Positions 48,411 to 60,537 of a DNA stretch of 64,000 nt are shown one piece after another. Origin of the DNA: Zygnema cylindricum (Eukaryota > Streptophyta > Zygnematophyceae > Zygnematales > Zygnemataceae). The stretch's first letter is position 1. Each line of letters begins with the position of its first letter. The position numbers and the translations under genes are program-made. The stretch is taken from assembly GCA_037447655.1 (NCBI GenBank), contig JBBHKE010001283.1:567173-631172 (forward strand), read 5' to 3'. The notes beneath the pieces are model-generated. The model was not told the origin of the DNA. It searched no databases and was given only the letters and a program-made list of their open reading frames with translations.

Positions 48411-49120
48411 CCCTCTCCCTCTCCCTCTCCCTCTCCCTCTCCCTCTCCCTCTCCCTCTCCCTCTCCCTCTCCCTCTCCCTCTCCCTCTCCCTCTCCCTCT
48501 CCCTCTCCCTCTCCCTCTCCCTCTCCCTCTCCCTCTCCCTCTCCCTCTCCCTCTCCCTCTCCCTCTCCCTCTCCCTCTCCCTCTCCCTCTCCCTCTCCCT
48601 CTCCCTCTCCCTCTCCCTCTCCTCTCCCTCTCCCTCTCCCTCTCCCTCTCCCTCTCCCTCTCCCCTCTCCCTCTCCCTCTCCCTCTCCCTCTCCCTCTCC
48701 CTCTCCCTCTCCCTCTCCCTCTCCCTCTCCCTCTCCCTCTCCCTCTCCCTCTCCCTCTCCCTCTCCCTCTCCCTCTCCCTCTCCCTCTCCCTCTCCCTCT
48801 CCCTCTCCCTCTCCCTCTCCCTCTCCCTCTCCCTCTCCCTCTCCCTCTCCCTCTCCCTCTCCCTCTCCCTCTCCCTCTCCCTCTCCCTCTCCCTCTCCCT
48901 ATCCCTCTCCCTCTCCCTCTCCCTCTCCCTATCCCTCTCCCTCTCCCTCTCCCTCTCCCTCTCCCTCTCCCTCCCTCTCCCTCTCCCTCTCCCTCTCCCT
49001 CTCCCTCTCCCTCTCCCTCTCCCTCTCCCACTCCCTCTCCCTCTCCCTATCCCTCTCCCTATCCCTCTCCCTCTCCCTCTCCCTCTCCCTCTCCCTCTCC
49101 CTCCCCCTCTCCCTCTCCCT
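48411..49120. repeat. 710-bp (CTCCCT)n hexamer array
   Basis: About 118 hexamers on the plus strand, with rare single-base slips (48620, 48660) and ATCCCT variants towards the right end. It yields long open frames of LP or RG repeats on opposite strands that are artefacts of the hexamer. It lies 0.7 kb downstream of the AP2 stop. Confidence 0.97.
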
Positions 49121-49915
49121 TCTCTACCTTTCTACTGGAGTGGCTCCTTTGCTTGAATTTTGAGAAAAGGAAGGTGTGTTAATTAGAACTAGAAAATAAT
49201 CGGCATAAATTGGAAAAAGAACGGTTTTTGTACAGTAACTCCTGGAAAAATTCAAAAAATTATGTGTCAGAGAAATAGAGAAGGTTTAATTGTAAAATAC
49301 TCGTGTGGTGTCTCCAAGTGTACCAAACAAACGTAAATGAGGAAGGACATATATTAATGATTTGTTTACTAAATAATGATCTTGAACTAGGTAACGTTTT
49401 TTCATACATATTCTTTAATCGCCCGTGCGAATATGCCCTTGAATATATATATACAGTTGTGAACTATTCATATCGTCTTGTTTAGTACAATGTGAATCGC
49501 TTTTAGAGTATCAGTAAAACCGATTTGAGTCCCTATGTTTTTTGCCCTCTAAACATATAATAATGTAGTTGATATCATTTTTTTCTTCTTAGCGATAATT
49601 ATCTCAGCAATCGACAGTCGACCTTGTCACTTGGACCAAAAATAAAATTGTGAACACTTAAAGCTAATTATTTATTGTTGCTAATATCGACTGATGGTGT
49701 CACTAAGCCATTTAGAAGGGTTGGAGGGCTCCCTCTTGTATACAGGAAAATATTTACATATATTTATATATAGAAGAATATTTCCATAAAAATAAAAATA
49801 TTGCAGGATAAATTAAAAAGCACGATGGTAAACCATCTGAGTCTTGGGGTACAAAAGGGGTGGCATGACCAAAACTGAAAAACAAAAAAAAAAAACAAAA
49901 AGAGCGAAAAAAACA

Positions 49916-49946
<31 letters not shown>

Positions 49947-50090
49947 AACAACATATGGGAGAAATGTAATATATTGTGGATGGTCCATGCCATTTGCTTT
50001 CAGCCCAGGCTTCTGGATTACTTTTTGTCACATCAAAGGGAAACGAAGGCGTTGAGAGAAAGAGAGCGTGAGGGAGAGGGAGAGGAAGAA
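49121..50090. other. Intergenic, no gene recognised
   Basis: AT-rich, with poly-A runs at 49887-49945. No supported coding or RNA gene. Confidence 0.5.
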
Positions 50091-50190
50091 GGATAAGGAA
50101 AGGTAGACGGAGAGGGAGAAGGATAAGGAAAGGTGGACGGAGAGGGAGAAGGATAAGGGAAGGTGGATGGAGAGGGAGAAGGATAAGGAA
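50091..50190. repeat. 30-bp minisatellite, 3.3 copies
   Basis: Units begin GGATAAGGAAAGGTGGACGG and end AGAGGGAGAA, starting at 50091, 50121, 50151 and 50181. Confidence 0.9.
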
Positions 50191-51177
50191 CGGAGGACAA
50201 CACTGTATACGTGGTTGTATCGAAGTGGAGGCTGTGAGGCACAACATTCAGGTTTGATGGAATGTCAAATGCCTTTAATACTGTGAACCATGACATTATT
50301 TCCCTAAGCTCTTGGTAGCCCCAATGCATATTGTCAAAAATCTTCCATTTGTGCAAAAAAAAAATACTTTTTTTCTTTCAACTTTTTTTCTTTGAAGTAT
50401 ATTGTCTCGCTGAGAGTGGTCTACTCTCTCTCCCTCTCCTTGAGATAGACACTTGTCAAGATGACCTTTTAGAGGACACTTTTTCGTCTTTTCTCATATT
50501 CGTGAACTACGACCTTGTACTTCAACTTTCCCTTCTCGCCAGTTTCACTTAACGGTGACGACGAACCAATAACTGATCACATGGAAGCCGCTCCGACAAA
50601 CAATTTTTTCACTCGTAGAACTTTAACTTTCCTTTCCAACCATCTTTAGGGTTTTTTTTGGGTTTTTAGGAAAACCTTAAAAAACCCTACACTAAAAAAC
50701 CCTAATGTATGTCGCTTAGTCGCCCTCTTTTTTCTAGTGGACTCCCCGGTTTCCGGACCTCCACCCAAGAGTTTCAAATGTTAAATACCGTAAGACTTAC
50801 CTTGGGCTCGAGTTCCTTGGTGACTTAGTTTCTTAACTCCCAACTATTCACGTGAAAAACTCTCTCAAGCTCCTTAACTAACAAAAAAAAGGGGTTTTTC
50901 TCTTTTGGTGAGATGTTTCGCTCGATAAACCTTCCTACCTCACATGCACTTCGTCTCCTTATTTCATTTATTTAATTTATTTGGTCTCTCTCAACTTTCG
51001 AGGGTCGCCTCCCTGAAATTCTCTGAGTCGTCCAAGTTTTTTTTTTTTTTTTTTCTTCGACCAAGAGCTTTCGATGGAGAATTGGGGCTTAGGGCTGGCA
51101 TTTATACATTTCTTCCCATATTTGTTAAGGGTTTAGGTTTACTCCCTACTGCCATATATATCGCCGGTAGTATATCA

Positions 51178-51306
51178 CCCTAAAAACCCTAAAAACTCTA
51201 AAGCACATAAAAACTCTGAAAACCCTAAAAATCCTAAAAACCCAAAAAACTTTAAAAACCCTAAAAACCCTGAAAACTCTAAAAACCCTAAAAACTCTAA
51301 AAAGAG
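51178..51306. repeat. Telomere-like degenerate CCCTAAAAA tract
   Basis: About a dozen AACCCTAAAA or AACTCTAAAA units of 9-10 bp. Similar shorter tracts lie at 50650-50705 and 52960-53130. They resemble the plant telomere unit CCCTAAA but are too degenerate to be a chromosome end. Confidence 0.7.
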
Positions 51307-51309
51307 CCC

Positions 51310-53220
51310 TTCTTCCATTGTTTTGATGCTAGTCTCTCTTTTCTTGGTTAGAGATATTCTTGTTCTTAGCCCTATCTTTTCTCGTGTTGGAGATGGTGCC
51401 CTCGTTTTCTAACAATATTTTTTGGAAGCAATATTGTCTTTTCCCTCCCTCGATCTAATATTGTTATCTTGTGAAGATGGTCGTTTCCCTCTCTCTCGTT
51501 TAGGAGTTAGTTATGCGAGTCCAAGAACTGGTTTTAGAAAGGTCTTCTCTACCACTCGATTGACCTTTTCGAGGTTTTTTCATCTCTACCTTTTCATGTG
51601 CCCAATATCTTCCTCGTGATTTCTCACTCCTACTTCTATGGCTTTCCAACAGTTACTGTCATGTACATTACTATTATTAAATGTTATTAAGTGTTATTAC
51701 TGTTCAGTGAATTTAGGTGATGCCAAGTAGTCAACAATTATCTTTTATCGCCATACAAGTTGAAAGAATTCAACGTGAAGGAGGATTTTATTTTTAAGGT
51801 TTTTAGGTTTAAGCCATTTAGGTGTGTAGCATGATTAAAATGGAAATTGTTGACTTTCATTTAATCGAATTGATGCCAATGTATTGTTAGTTTAATTTGC
51901 ACATTCTCCGGATGTTTTTAGGTACGCTAAACATTTAGTTCATATGACGCTTAGTTGAAAAAAATCACGCCTTTGTTAAGATCTCCGCCGTCAATCTTTG
52001 AACTGATTACAGTGTTTGCTTGTTTCTATGTTAATGTCGAAGTACCGTTTTCATGCACGTTTTACACGTCCTTCCGTGCCTTAAAACTGAAACATTTCAA
52101 ATTTGTATTTTGTCCTCATACAGATTAGTAAAGTTTGTAGTAAGTAAACTTTATCTTCTATCTAATGCGAACTGCTTGATACAGTAATAGAACAGTTAAT
52201 GCAATTTGTTTTACAATTGTGGTGAATAAATTAAGATTAAATACCGACAAATTGGTAGCTTCACCATTTATACCATTTATAAATTCAGGAATTACACTTG
52301 ACAGGAGTTTTAAAACTTCGGTTGCTCAATTAGAGACCATTGTAATAGTGGTGGGAAACTCTACCATGAAGACATATTTTCTTGTTAGGTCATCAAATTT
52401 ACAAGTGAAACTTGATAATAATACATCATTTTATTATCTAATAAAACAAATGTTCTCTTGACATTCAAATTGGCGTTCAATATCAAGAAAACATCGGAAA
52501 ACATAATCTTTTTTTTGATGTTGTAGTTTTACTGTCTCAAAAAAAGACGAAAACCATTCGATAACCTATAAACCCTAAACGAAAAAGAAAATATTGACAA
52601 AGAAAGAAAAACCCTATAGAAACAGATTCTAAAATAGAAAAATTATCACCTGAGTCTCTTTCTCAAAAAAATTTGAAGTGAAAAGATCAAGAAAACTTTT
52701 ATTTCTTTTGTTTCCGCAAAAGGAAACATTTTGAGTTTATCTACACAAGTTTATCTCTCATTTAGACCCCAATGGTACCCTATTTCTAACAAAAATAATA
52801 CAAATCAGACACTATGAAAAGACTTAGAAAACGTGAACATGGAACAAAAGAGATATTTGTTTTCTACTCTTTTCATATCTGAACCCTAAAACATTTCACC
52901 ATTTCTTCAAAACTTTGTTTATTTTTTTGTAATTTCTCCCTCTTTCATGGTTTTACTCCCTAAAAACGTTAAAAACTCTACAACCCTAACAAGCCCAAAA
53001 CAGCCTCCAAGCAACATAAAAACGTTTAAACCCCAAAAAACCAAAAACCCTAAAAGTCCCCAGTAGCCTCAAAACACTTCAAAAACTCAAGAAACCCAAA
53101 AACACCCTAAAAACCTTAGGAAACCCTAAAGCCTCAATCCCTATCTCTCATGTGGGAACCAAAAAATCTTTTTTGTCTTATCTAACATAACCTTGTTCAT
53201 GTACCTTCCTCTTCGGTTTT
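51310..53220. other. Intergenic, no gene recognised
   Basis: AT-rich sequence without coding signal apart from the telomere-like stretch near 53000. Short open frames (for example 52219-52461) show no motif. Confidence 0.5.
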
Positions 53221-53788
53221 TTTTTTGTACTTTGGAATTGTTTATGTACTTTCCATATTTGTCTTTCTAGGGATTGTTTTTGTACCGTCTTCTTCGTCTT
53301 TTTCCTCCCAGAAAATTGATCCTCCCTCCAAATTCTCCTCTTTCTTGGACTCCCTCGTTGTCTTCTTTTTTTGTCTTATTCACATTTTGACTTCTCTTTC
53401 TTTCCCTCCTTCCCCTTCTTCTCCCTCTTTACCTCTTGTCCTTCCTCCTGTCTTTCCATTCACCTTTTCCTCTCTTTTTGCTGTCCTCTCTCTCTCCCTC
53501 CCTCTTTCTCTCCCTCATCTCCTCCTTCTCTCTTCCCTTCCCTCCCCCTCCTTTCTCTCTTCCTCCGACGCGAAAACCAAAGTTGTCCATCATCATCTTA
53601 ACCAGGAAGTTTCCCGGAAACTGCCAAAATCCGTACGCAATGAGTATGTCGAATCCGTACCAGACCTCAGCCGTGGTACTCTGCACGCCATTCCGTACAA
53701 TGCAATCGTCCGTACAAACCGACAAACCTCCGTTTCGATAAGTGTCCGTACAGAACGGCTTCCAATTTCAAAATCTCCGTACACCTTT

Positions 53789-53968
53789 CCGTACGGTTAT
53801 TGTTCACCAGGTAACCAGTACTTTTCCTTTCAACATCCGTACGACTTGATTTTCCGTACGATTATTGTTCGCGAGGTAACCAGTACTTTTCGTGTCAACA
53901 TCCGTACGATTTGGTTTTCCGTACGGTCATTGATCACTTCGAATCAGTACTTTTCGTTTCCGTATCTG
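53789..53968. repeat. 65-bp tandem repeat rich in CCGTACG
   Basis: Copies start at 53789, 53854 and 53919, the last incomplete. Each begins CCGTACGRTTATTGTTC and contains AACCAGTACTTTTC. Because 65 is not a multiple of 3, the open frame that spans them (53225-54130) reads each copy differently, which argues against coding. Confidence 0.88.
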
Positions 53969-54167
53969 CCACCCTGTGCAAAACGACAACGGGAATCGTA
54001 CTGGTTTGACTTTCGGGATCGCACAGTTGCCAGTACGGCTCTTCCTGTACGGAATCCGAGTCAGTCCAAAAGGACCAAATCACGGACAGGAGGAAAGAGA
54101 CAAAAAGGCCGACCAGGGGAACGACATTAATGGCGATGACGAGGTAGAGGAGGATATTCATTTTGAG

Positions 54168-54256
54168 AGGCGGGGGGGGGAGGGGGGGAGGAGGGAAGGG
54201 AGGGGAGGGGGGGGGGAGGGACGGGGAGGGATAGAAAAGGAGGGAAGAAGGGAGAG
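54168..54256. repeat. G-rich purine tract
   Basis: Runs of up to 10 G within GGGAGGGG words, a likely quadruplex former. Overlapping open frames continue to 54359 and 54484. The second ends in a moderately protein-like stretch (FEIRRLDESRKVFIKSHLD), but no splice context supports a gene. Confidence 0.6.
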
Positions 54257-54489
54257 GAACATGATCACAAGGAAGGAATGGAGGAAGGTGATGTCCATTC
54301 GTACTTTGAGATCAGGCGATTGGACGAGTCAAGGAAGGTTTTCATCAAATCCCACTTAGACCGGCAGCCGGAAATAATCGCTTGTGATTGGTCTAAAAAT
54401 GTTACAGGCTGGCGACGTACAGCTCCTGGATTTTGTACTTTCAATGTCTGGGCGGTGGTACGGACAAATCAGGTGGTTCAGTAAGAGAT

Positions 54490-55977
54490 TGGAACCAATC
54501 AGGATCGACGATGGAAGATGGAAACATGAATAAGAATGGATGATAAGATTTTATCTGAATTCTTAAAAATGAAATCTACTGTACTGTTTATTGAAAATGA
54601 CATTCGACGCGGTGAAGCGAATAACAATAATAAATAATAAAATAAAATAAAATAATGAGTTTGAAATCATAAATTCTGAAAACATATCTGGAACGTTAAA
54701 CCTACATATTTGACGGTCTAGATAACAGTTTGCAGTTGGAGACTTGCATGCATTACTAAATTTATTTTATACCGACAAATTTACAGCTTTCCTGACCTCA
54801 GATCTGTTACGGTATCTAGAGAGAATCTCCGTATCTATATCGACGTCAGAGAGTCACTATTCCGACAGCCCGGCAGGAAAATACAAATAGCCTTAGCGGA
54901 GAATCATTACTGCGGAGTCGTCAATATCCTCGACACGCATGCGTCAACGACAGAAAGGTACGGAATGACAGCGAAGCAAGACTTCCTTTATTCCGGGTCC
55001 TTTTTGTACTTTTATGCCACTTGGCAATAGTGAAGAGAATGACTACTGACAAGAAAGGGTTAATGGACAAGCTTCCAGCTTAGGCATATCTTCGCCAATT
55101 GGCAAAAAGTACAATTTCAACTGGCCGCCAACGGCCACAAACTGAGAGCTACCGTACAGTACAGTACAAGTTGCCGTCTATATTTCAAAAGACGATACCT
55201 TTTACGAGTTAGCGGTTGAGATTTCAGCCGGCGACTCTTTACGAGCATTTCTTGTTCCAAAATTTTGGCGACTCTAATTGGACCATATATTCAGCTTTCC
55301 ATACCCTCCAGTAGCTGAAAACTGCACGTGATTGGTCCATACACTTCTGAGAGCGCCAAGCGTGCGAGATAATTTTCTCTCGCACTCAAGATATGGGATA
55401 TCCAGCGGAAAGACGCAATTGTGACAAATGTCTATCGTAACGGAGAGCCCTTCCTTTAAAAGCTTGTCTTGTGTACTGCAGTAATGTACTTTAGTGCTTT
55501 GCACCACACAATTCTATTGGCCGAATTTCCTGTTTAATAGAAGGAGAAGTGCTCACGCGTCCGTTTTTTCCGGACTCTCCGGTTACATTGAACATTTGTC
55601 GTTAGTCAAATTCTTAAATTTCCGGGAAATATCCTCAAATTCAGCCGCTTGTTTTGAGACCAACGGCAGTCCCAAATGCCAGACAGACGCGTCGAACGCC
55701 GTCAATATTTTCACTGACGAGGTGAAAAACTGACGGTAAGACCCGACGGCCGTCACAAAATATCCTTCTATCATAACTGGAGTTTCGGTTTCAAAAGTTT
55801 TCGTTGTCCGCATGATTTTCCTGGAGGGAAAATTTCCATCGAAACATATCTCAATGCGTTGCGCTGTCGGAACCCTAAACGTTAAGCGTCCAGCCAGAAA
55901 AGATACGCAAATTTTGTGACGTTTTTCCTAACAGTTAACAAATACGACAGGGTAACATATTAAAATATGCGCCGATG
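54490..55977. other. Intergenic, no gene recognised
   Basis: No supported gene, RNA or complete element. Scattered GTAC-rich words only. Confidence 0.5.
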
Positions 55978-55985
55978 GATATTTC

Positions 55986-56291
55986 CATAGTTCAAAAGTA
56001 GGCGTTTTTCTGGTAGGCCTTTGGTAGGCGCCTTTATCGTAAGTTGTGTTATTGGCTTTTCATGTGATCTTCTTAGATCGCTACTTTGATCAACGACCGT
56101 CAGATTTTCAGAATCTGACGGTGTAAATAAAAAAATTTGGTACGAATGTTTTAATTGGTCCAATTTTTGGTCCGAATGTTTTAATTGGTCCGAATAGGTC
56201 CTAATACAATATGGGTATTAAGGTCATATTGTATGTTTTGCATACAATAGGCATATTGTATGGGCCTACTTTCACCTACTTTTGAACTATG
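55986..56291. mobile_element. hAT-type MITE, perfect 8-bp duplication
   Basis: Ends CATAGTTCAAAAGTAGG and CCTACTTTTGAACTATG are inverted. GATATTTC flanks both sides (55978-55985 and 56292-56299). 306 bp. The end sequence begins CATAGTT like the nested element in the AP2 intron. Confidence 0.85.
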
Positions 56292-56530
56292 GATATTTCT
56301 CCTTAATGATTCGCCACGTCTACAGTGCAGTGACAAGAGAAAGTACAAATAACAGCTGGCAACTCTTCCATTTTCTTGGTCGCTTTCGCACTTTTAGGTT
56401 TTAAAGGTGGACCACGTCACATAACGAATTCGCGATTTTCGTTTACCAGTCGCGGTCCAGTCGCAATACAAAGTATATGTACGGCACAGTATATGTTACT
56501 ATGCCGTACGCTGGATCCTCGTATCACGGC

Positions 56531-56961
56531 CCTTTCACACTACAGCCTTTCCGTCGCTGTCGCCGTCAAGTCTTTTGCAATCATTGCAGCCGGAAACCGG
56601 CCGGCAAAAAAACACAGGAGCACGGCTCTGTTAACAGAAACAGAGCAAGAAAGCCGTCGCCAAAACTTTCGGCCGCATTCCTTCCTTCCCCCACTATGTG
56701 TTCATCGACGGCTGAAAGCGCGCCTCATCGACGGTCACAGTGAAACGAGATCTTCTGGATTATCTCCTAAATTTGAAAAGGACAGTTGTACAACCGAGAA
56801 GATTTGACAGGCGAGACATCCTCATTGTGCATCCCAATTTGTCTTCTTGTGTTCCCTTCTGTAGGTAACCGTCACCCGCACGAAATAAATTTAAATTTAA
56901 AATTTCGCATGTTGTAAGCATGTTTGACAGCGACGGCGGCGGAAAACTTTAGTGTGAAACG
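56531..56961. mobile_element. Inverted-repeat element, about 430 bp
   Basis: CCTTTCACACTACAGCCTTT with CGTCGCTGTCGCCGTCA inside on the left is mirrored by TGACAGCGACGGCGGCGG and AACTTTAGTGTGAAACG on the right. The flanking duplication is unclear. An overlapping open frame (56376-56807) is not convincing. Confidence 0.6.
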
Positions 56962-57369
56962 CTATTCAAATTTTCCGTACTTTAGCGGTACGGTAGCACG
57001 AACTACAGTACTGTACTGTACCTCATTTGTTTGTCGTGTCTTTCTGCCGAGATTCTACAGTCGTCTTGTCCAGTTGTCAACGCAAGATGAAGACAACCGT
57101 CGTTGTGACATACATATCCGTACGAGTCAAAAGCTGAGATTGGTATGCGACATTTAATGATTACATACCTGTTATGTTTCGGAAGACCAGGCGATATTCA
57201 TCGTCGATTTTGCCGATTTAAACTTTTGAATCACACTCGGGGCATTCTCACTTGCCCAGGAAGGGTGAAGCTCATAGCTGTCCCGTGCGCATAATACGCA
57301 CGAAACGAACGCGCGAATACTACGCACGATACGCATTTAACGATGATGAAAATGTAATAAAATGCGTAC

Positions 57370-57900
57370 CAGACTACGTATCCATACTTTTTCGTACATT
57401 TGCGTACTGTCTTCGTACATTTCAGTACTTTTAGGGTTATTAAAGGGGGTTTGAGGAATTTTAGGGTACATTCTCGTGCATTCTCATATATTTCCGTTAA
57501 GCAGCCAGCTTTTATTCGTACATTTACGTACAGTGTCCGTATTTTTTCGTACTTTTGACGGTTATTATTTTGAGTGTTTTAGGGTACATTTTCGTATGTT
57601 TCCGTATATTTCAGTTATACGGACTTACATCTTTTGTACATCTACGTACAACTTCCGTATATTTCAGTACTTTTAGGGTTATTGAAGGTGAGAATGTAGG
57701 GTGTTTAGGATACTTCCCATGCAGTTCGTACATTGGGGTAAATTACAGTACAACTGCCTTGCATTATCCATACTCTTAGGTTTTTTAGGGTGCACCTTTC
57801 GTACAATGCCGTACATTTTCGTATGTTTTTCGTACGTTCTAGGATTTTTTAAGGAATTTTTAGGGTTAAAGGGATAGTTTCCGTACGTTTTCGTACATCG
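57370..57900. repeat. Degenerate GTAC-rich repeat region
   Basis: Repeated words such as TTCGTACATTT, CAGTACTTTTAGGGTTATT (57423 and 57665) and TTTAGGGTACATT recur irregularly at about 100-250 bp spacing. The array is too decayed to define a unit. Confidence 0.6.
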
Positions 57901-57993
57901 TACAGCGAAAACTAACGAACGGTATGAAATGAACGAATACTACGTAAAAATCGTGAAACAGTCGAAATCCGTACGAATAGGACAACTAGACTG

Positions 57994-58484
57994 ATAGCCT
58001 ATTCCCACCGGAGCATTTGTAACTTTTTGCCCATTCCAATGATTTTCCGAGAACTCATCGGAAAACGGGTCTTGTTCACACCAAAATTTTGGCAAGTAAC
58101 TCTGATTCAAGGTGTCTTGTGACACGTCACACGCTTTGACGTCATCAACCATAGGCGCAAAAACAAACCTGCAGATTTTCAAATTTACTATGTTCGAAAG
58201 ACGACGACGGTGGTTCAAAGTCTTGCAGATTTTTGGCGCGAAAACAACGAAATAGCCGATCGGATGTTGTTTTTGCTACGTCAGCTTTTCGGGTTACCGT
58301 TGGTCTGTTTCACAGAAATACGCTAGTTTAACCCGACTTCAATATCCCCCAATATTTTGAGGAAGTTAGTATGTACGGTTTTCCGAAAATTTCCGAAAAC
58401 AAAAAAGTCGGTGCTCGGAAAACAATACATTATTTGAACGCTCGTCTGTTGCGGAAGTGAAATTTTTCCGGTGGGAACAGGCTA
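57994..58484. mobile_element. Inverted-repeat element, TAGCCTATTCCCACCGG ends
   Basis: TAGCCTATTCCCACCGG on the left and CCGGTGGGAACAGGCTA on the right, 491 bp. A minus-strand open frame at 58218-57940 lies inside but shows no motif I recognise. Confidence 0.65.
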
Positions 58485-58995
58485 TGAAGCTCCATCGGAC
58501 GAAAAGCGAGATTGTTCACAGAAACAATCGGTTACGTAACTGACCACCCACCTCCTCAAGGTGGCTAGTCAATTATAGAAATTATACAATCTCGACACGT
58601 GGATCATAAAGATACGTTTCACAATGTACTACCAATGTAATTCTCAAAACGTGCACATGTTATGTACCTTCGGACAAAGTGGACGCGAGTCTACCAAAAT
58701 CCAACCGAAAATCAATGTTATTTCGTAACTCTATTTCGTCACGGTATTTCTGCCATCCTTTCAACTTCGTGGTGTCCTGCGCCTTTATTAATAAAGATTC
58801 GAATTAAAATTGGTCGGTGTGAAAAATCTATGACGATTTTTAATATCCGATCTTAACTTCCGTGGTACCATTCAAATTAGAGCACACGTGATTTACAAAC
58901 TACACGATGACCCCTCGTCCAAAATAGTACAGCCAGCAATGTTGGCCGTACAATTAGAGAAACTGCCCGATGGATCTTCGAACCCAAGTAATGTT
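58485..58995 (+). mobile_element. Truncated relative of the 60538-61711 element
   Basis: Starts with CATCGGACGAAAAGCGAGAT, matching the terminal repeat of the element at 60538, and shares collinear interior words (CACGTGATTTACAAACTACA against CACGTGGTTTATAGACTCTT). The right end is missing where the next element starts. Confidence 0.55.
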
Positions 58996-59002
58996 TCGAT
59001 AA

Positions 59003-60027
59003 GGGTGCGTCTCCATGTGCCAAAGTAAGGGTTTTTTTCTCTCGTTTTCCTTTAAAACTTAGAGCCGTACCGCATAAGTTTCAACTGCACAAAAAAATAG
59101 AAAAAAAGAAATGTACATTTTGCGTCATCGTCAAATTTAGGATGTACTACATGCTGTCGTTTTGTGTTCTTCGACCCACGGCCACGTCAAAAAACGTCAT
59201 CTTCAAACTTTTCTTTAAAACACAAGGCCGATGTGTTTTAAAACAAAGTATTTTTGAAAAACAAATAGGAACACGTATTCGCACGTGTAACATTTTCTAC
59301 AAAAAAATCAAACAATTCAAGCGTCGGTGAAAGGTACACTATTCGTTATGTTTTGTCCGTTTGCGTCCATCAAAGTACACAAATTGTTTTGTTTGTCGCG
59401 TTTCTTTCAGTACAGACTTTTCCATTAATGGGGTCTGAAAATTACGATGTCGTTTCACGAAATCGTGAGAAATCTCTGAGGGCGCCTCATCAAGTCGCAC
59501 ACGCCGGCTCTCTCACGCAGCCTCACATTCTCTCCTTTAAATTTCATCACTCCTTCAAACTTCACTAATCCTCATCCTTTCACGAGGCGGCTCTACGCTG
59601 ACCGGTGGGAAGCTGGAGAAAACAGTGAGAGTGTCGTTTATTCGACCACAACCAAAGGTATTTAAGCACTTTTTTTGCCTCAAAGTGCGTGGAATTTGCC
59701 AAAGAGGGCAACCGTACAGGAAAGGTAGCAGAAACGACACTTCTTCAGCCAAGGACATCCTCCATGGCAGAGTGTTGGAAGGCTGGGCGTCTACAAATGT
59801 CACACAAGGTTATGTGACGTTCAAAGCAATTTTTCACCATTTGGTGCGTCATCACAAATTGTACATTGTCGACACCCGTCACGGGCATTGTCGGCGTATA
59901 CAATCGTCACGCCCTTAAGTGACAACTTCGTTCGGTACACATAGGGACACCTGAAATCCGGGTCCGCCGGTTCTGCGCTAAAAATCAAAGTTTTTTCGCT
60001 AAGTTACAAGTACATGGAGACGCACCC
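59003..60027. mobile_element. Harbinger/Tourist-like element, TAA duplication
   Basis: Inverted ends GGGTGCGTCTCCATGT and ACATGGAGACGCACCC, flanked by TAA at 59000-59002 and 60028-60030. 1,025 bp. The ends match those at 36509. An internal minus-strand frame at 59803-59555 is moderately protein-like but not a recognised transposase, so a captured fragment is possible. Confidence 0.78.
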
Positions 60028-60380
60028 TAATGTTCGACTGTAGATTTGATAGGGTTTAAAAATTGAATGGTATCAAAATCTCAATCAAAACTGTCGTGCT
60101 TATTATGGGAAGGTGACAGTATGTCATATTGGACACGGCGACCTGAAAACTATTCTGATTCGCAATCTCCTGGTGTTTATTGTACGAGCCCTTTAATCTA
60201 ATATTTACAATATTTTAGGAGGGGGCTAATCGACCTAACAAACAAAATTTAGAAAAGAAAACGAAAATTTAAAATAAAATTACTCAATGAAAGAATATTT
60301 TAAGCGTTTTTAATTACAGCTCTGCCCGCTCCTTTGCGCATAATATTTTTGTGGGAATCGCAAAGTTTTTTCTACGCTTA

Positions 60381-60534
60381 GGGTGGAGTTACATCCGACG
60401 AAAAGTGAGGTATTTTACAGAATTTTGTACTTTACCGTACCATACCGTACTAATAACATTCCAAAAATCAGTAAATCTTTGGTGTCGTGTTGTCTGGTCG
60501 ACCAATCTCTATCGCTGGATTATAATTAGCCGTC
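60381..60534 (+). mobile_element. Left-end fragment of the long-TIR family
   Basis: GGGTGGAGTTACATCCGACG preceded by TTA, followed by AAAAGTGAGGTATTTTACAG and a TACCGTACCATACCG segment, matching the first 70 or so bases of the adjacent complete element. No matching right end. Confidence 0.6.
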
Positions 60535-60537
60535 TAA

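Noticed and set aside
48348-49182. Long LP-repeat and RG-repeat proteins (261 and 227 aa) on opposite strands
   Set aside because: Both are translations of a CTCCCT microsatellite and have no start context or flanking exons.
50640-53140. A chromosome end
   Set aside because: The telomere-like units are degenerate, short and flanked by ordinary sequence on both sides.
53225-54130. 301-aa open frame
   Set aside because: It crosses a 65-bp tandem repeat in three different frames and opens in a pyrimidine-rich tract, so it looks like chance.
56376-56807. 143-aa open frame
   Set aside because: It overlaps the inverted-repeat element at 56531 and shows no domain or splice support.
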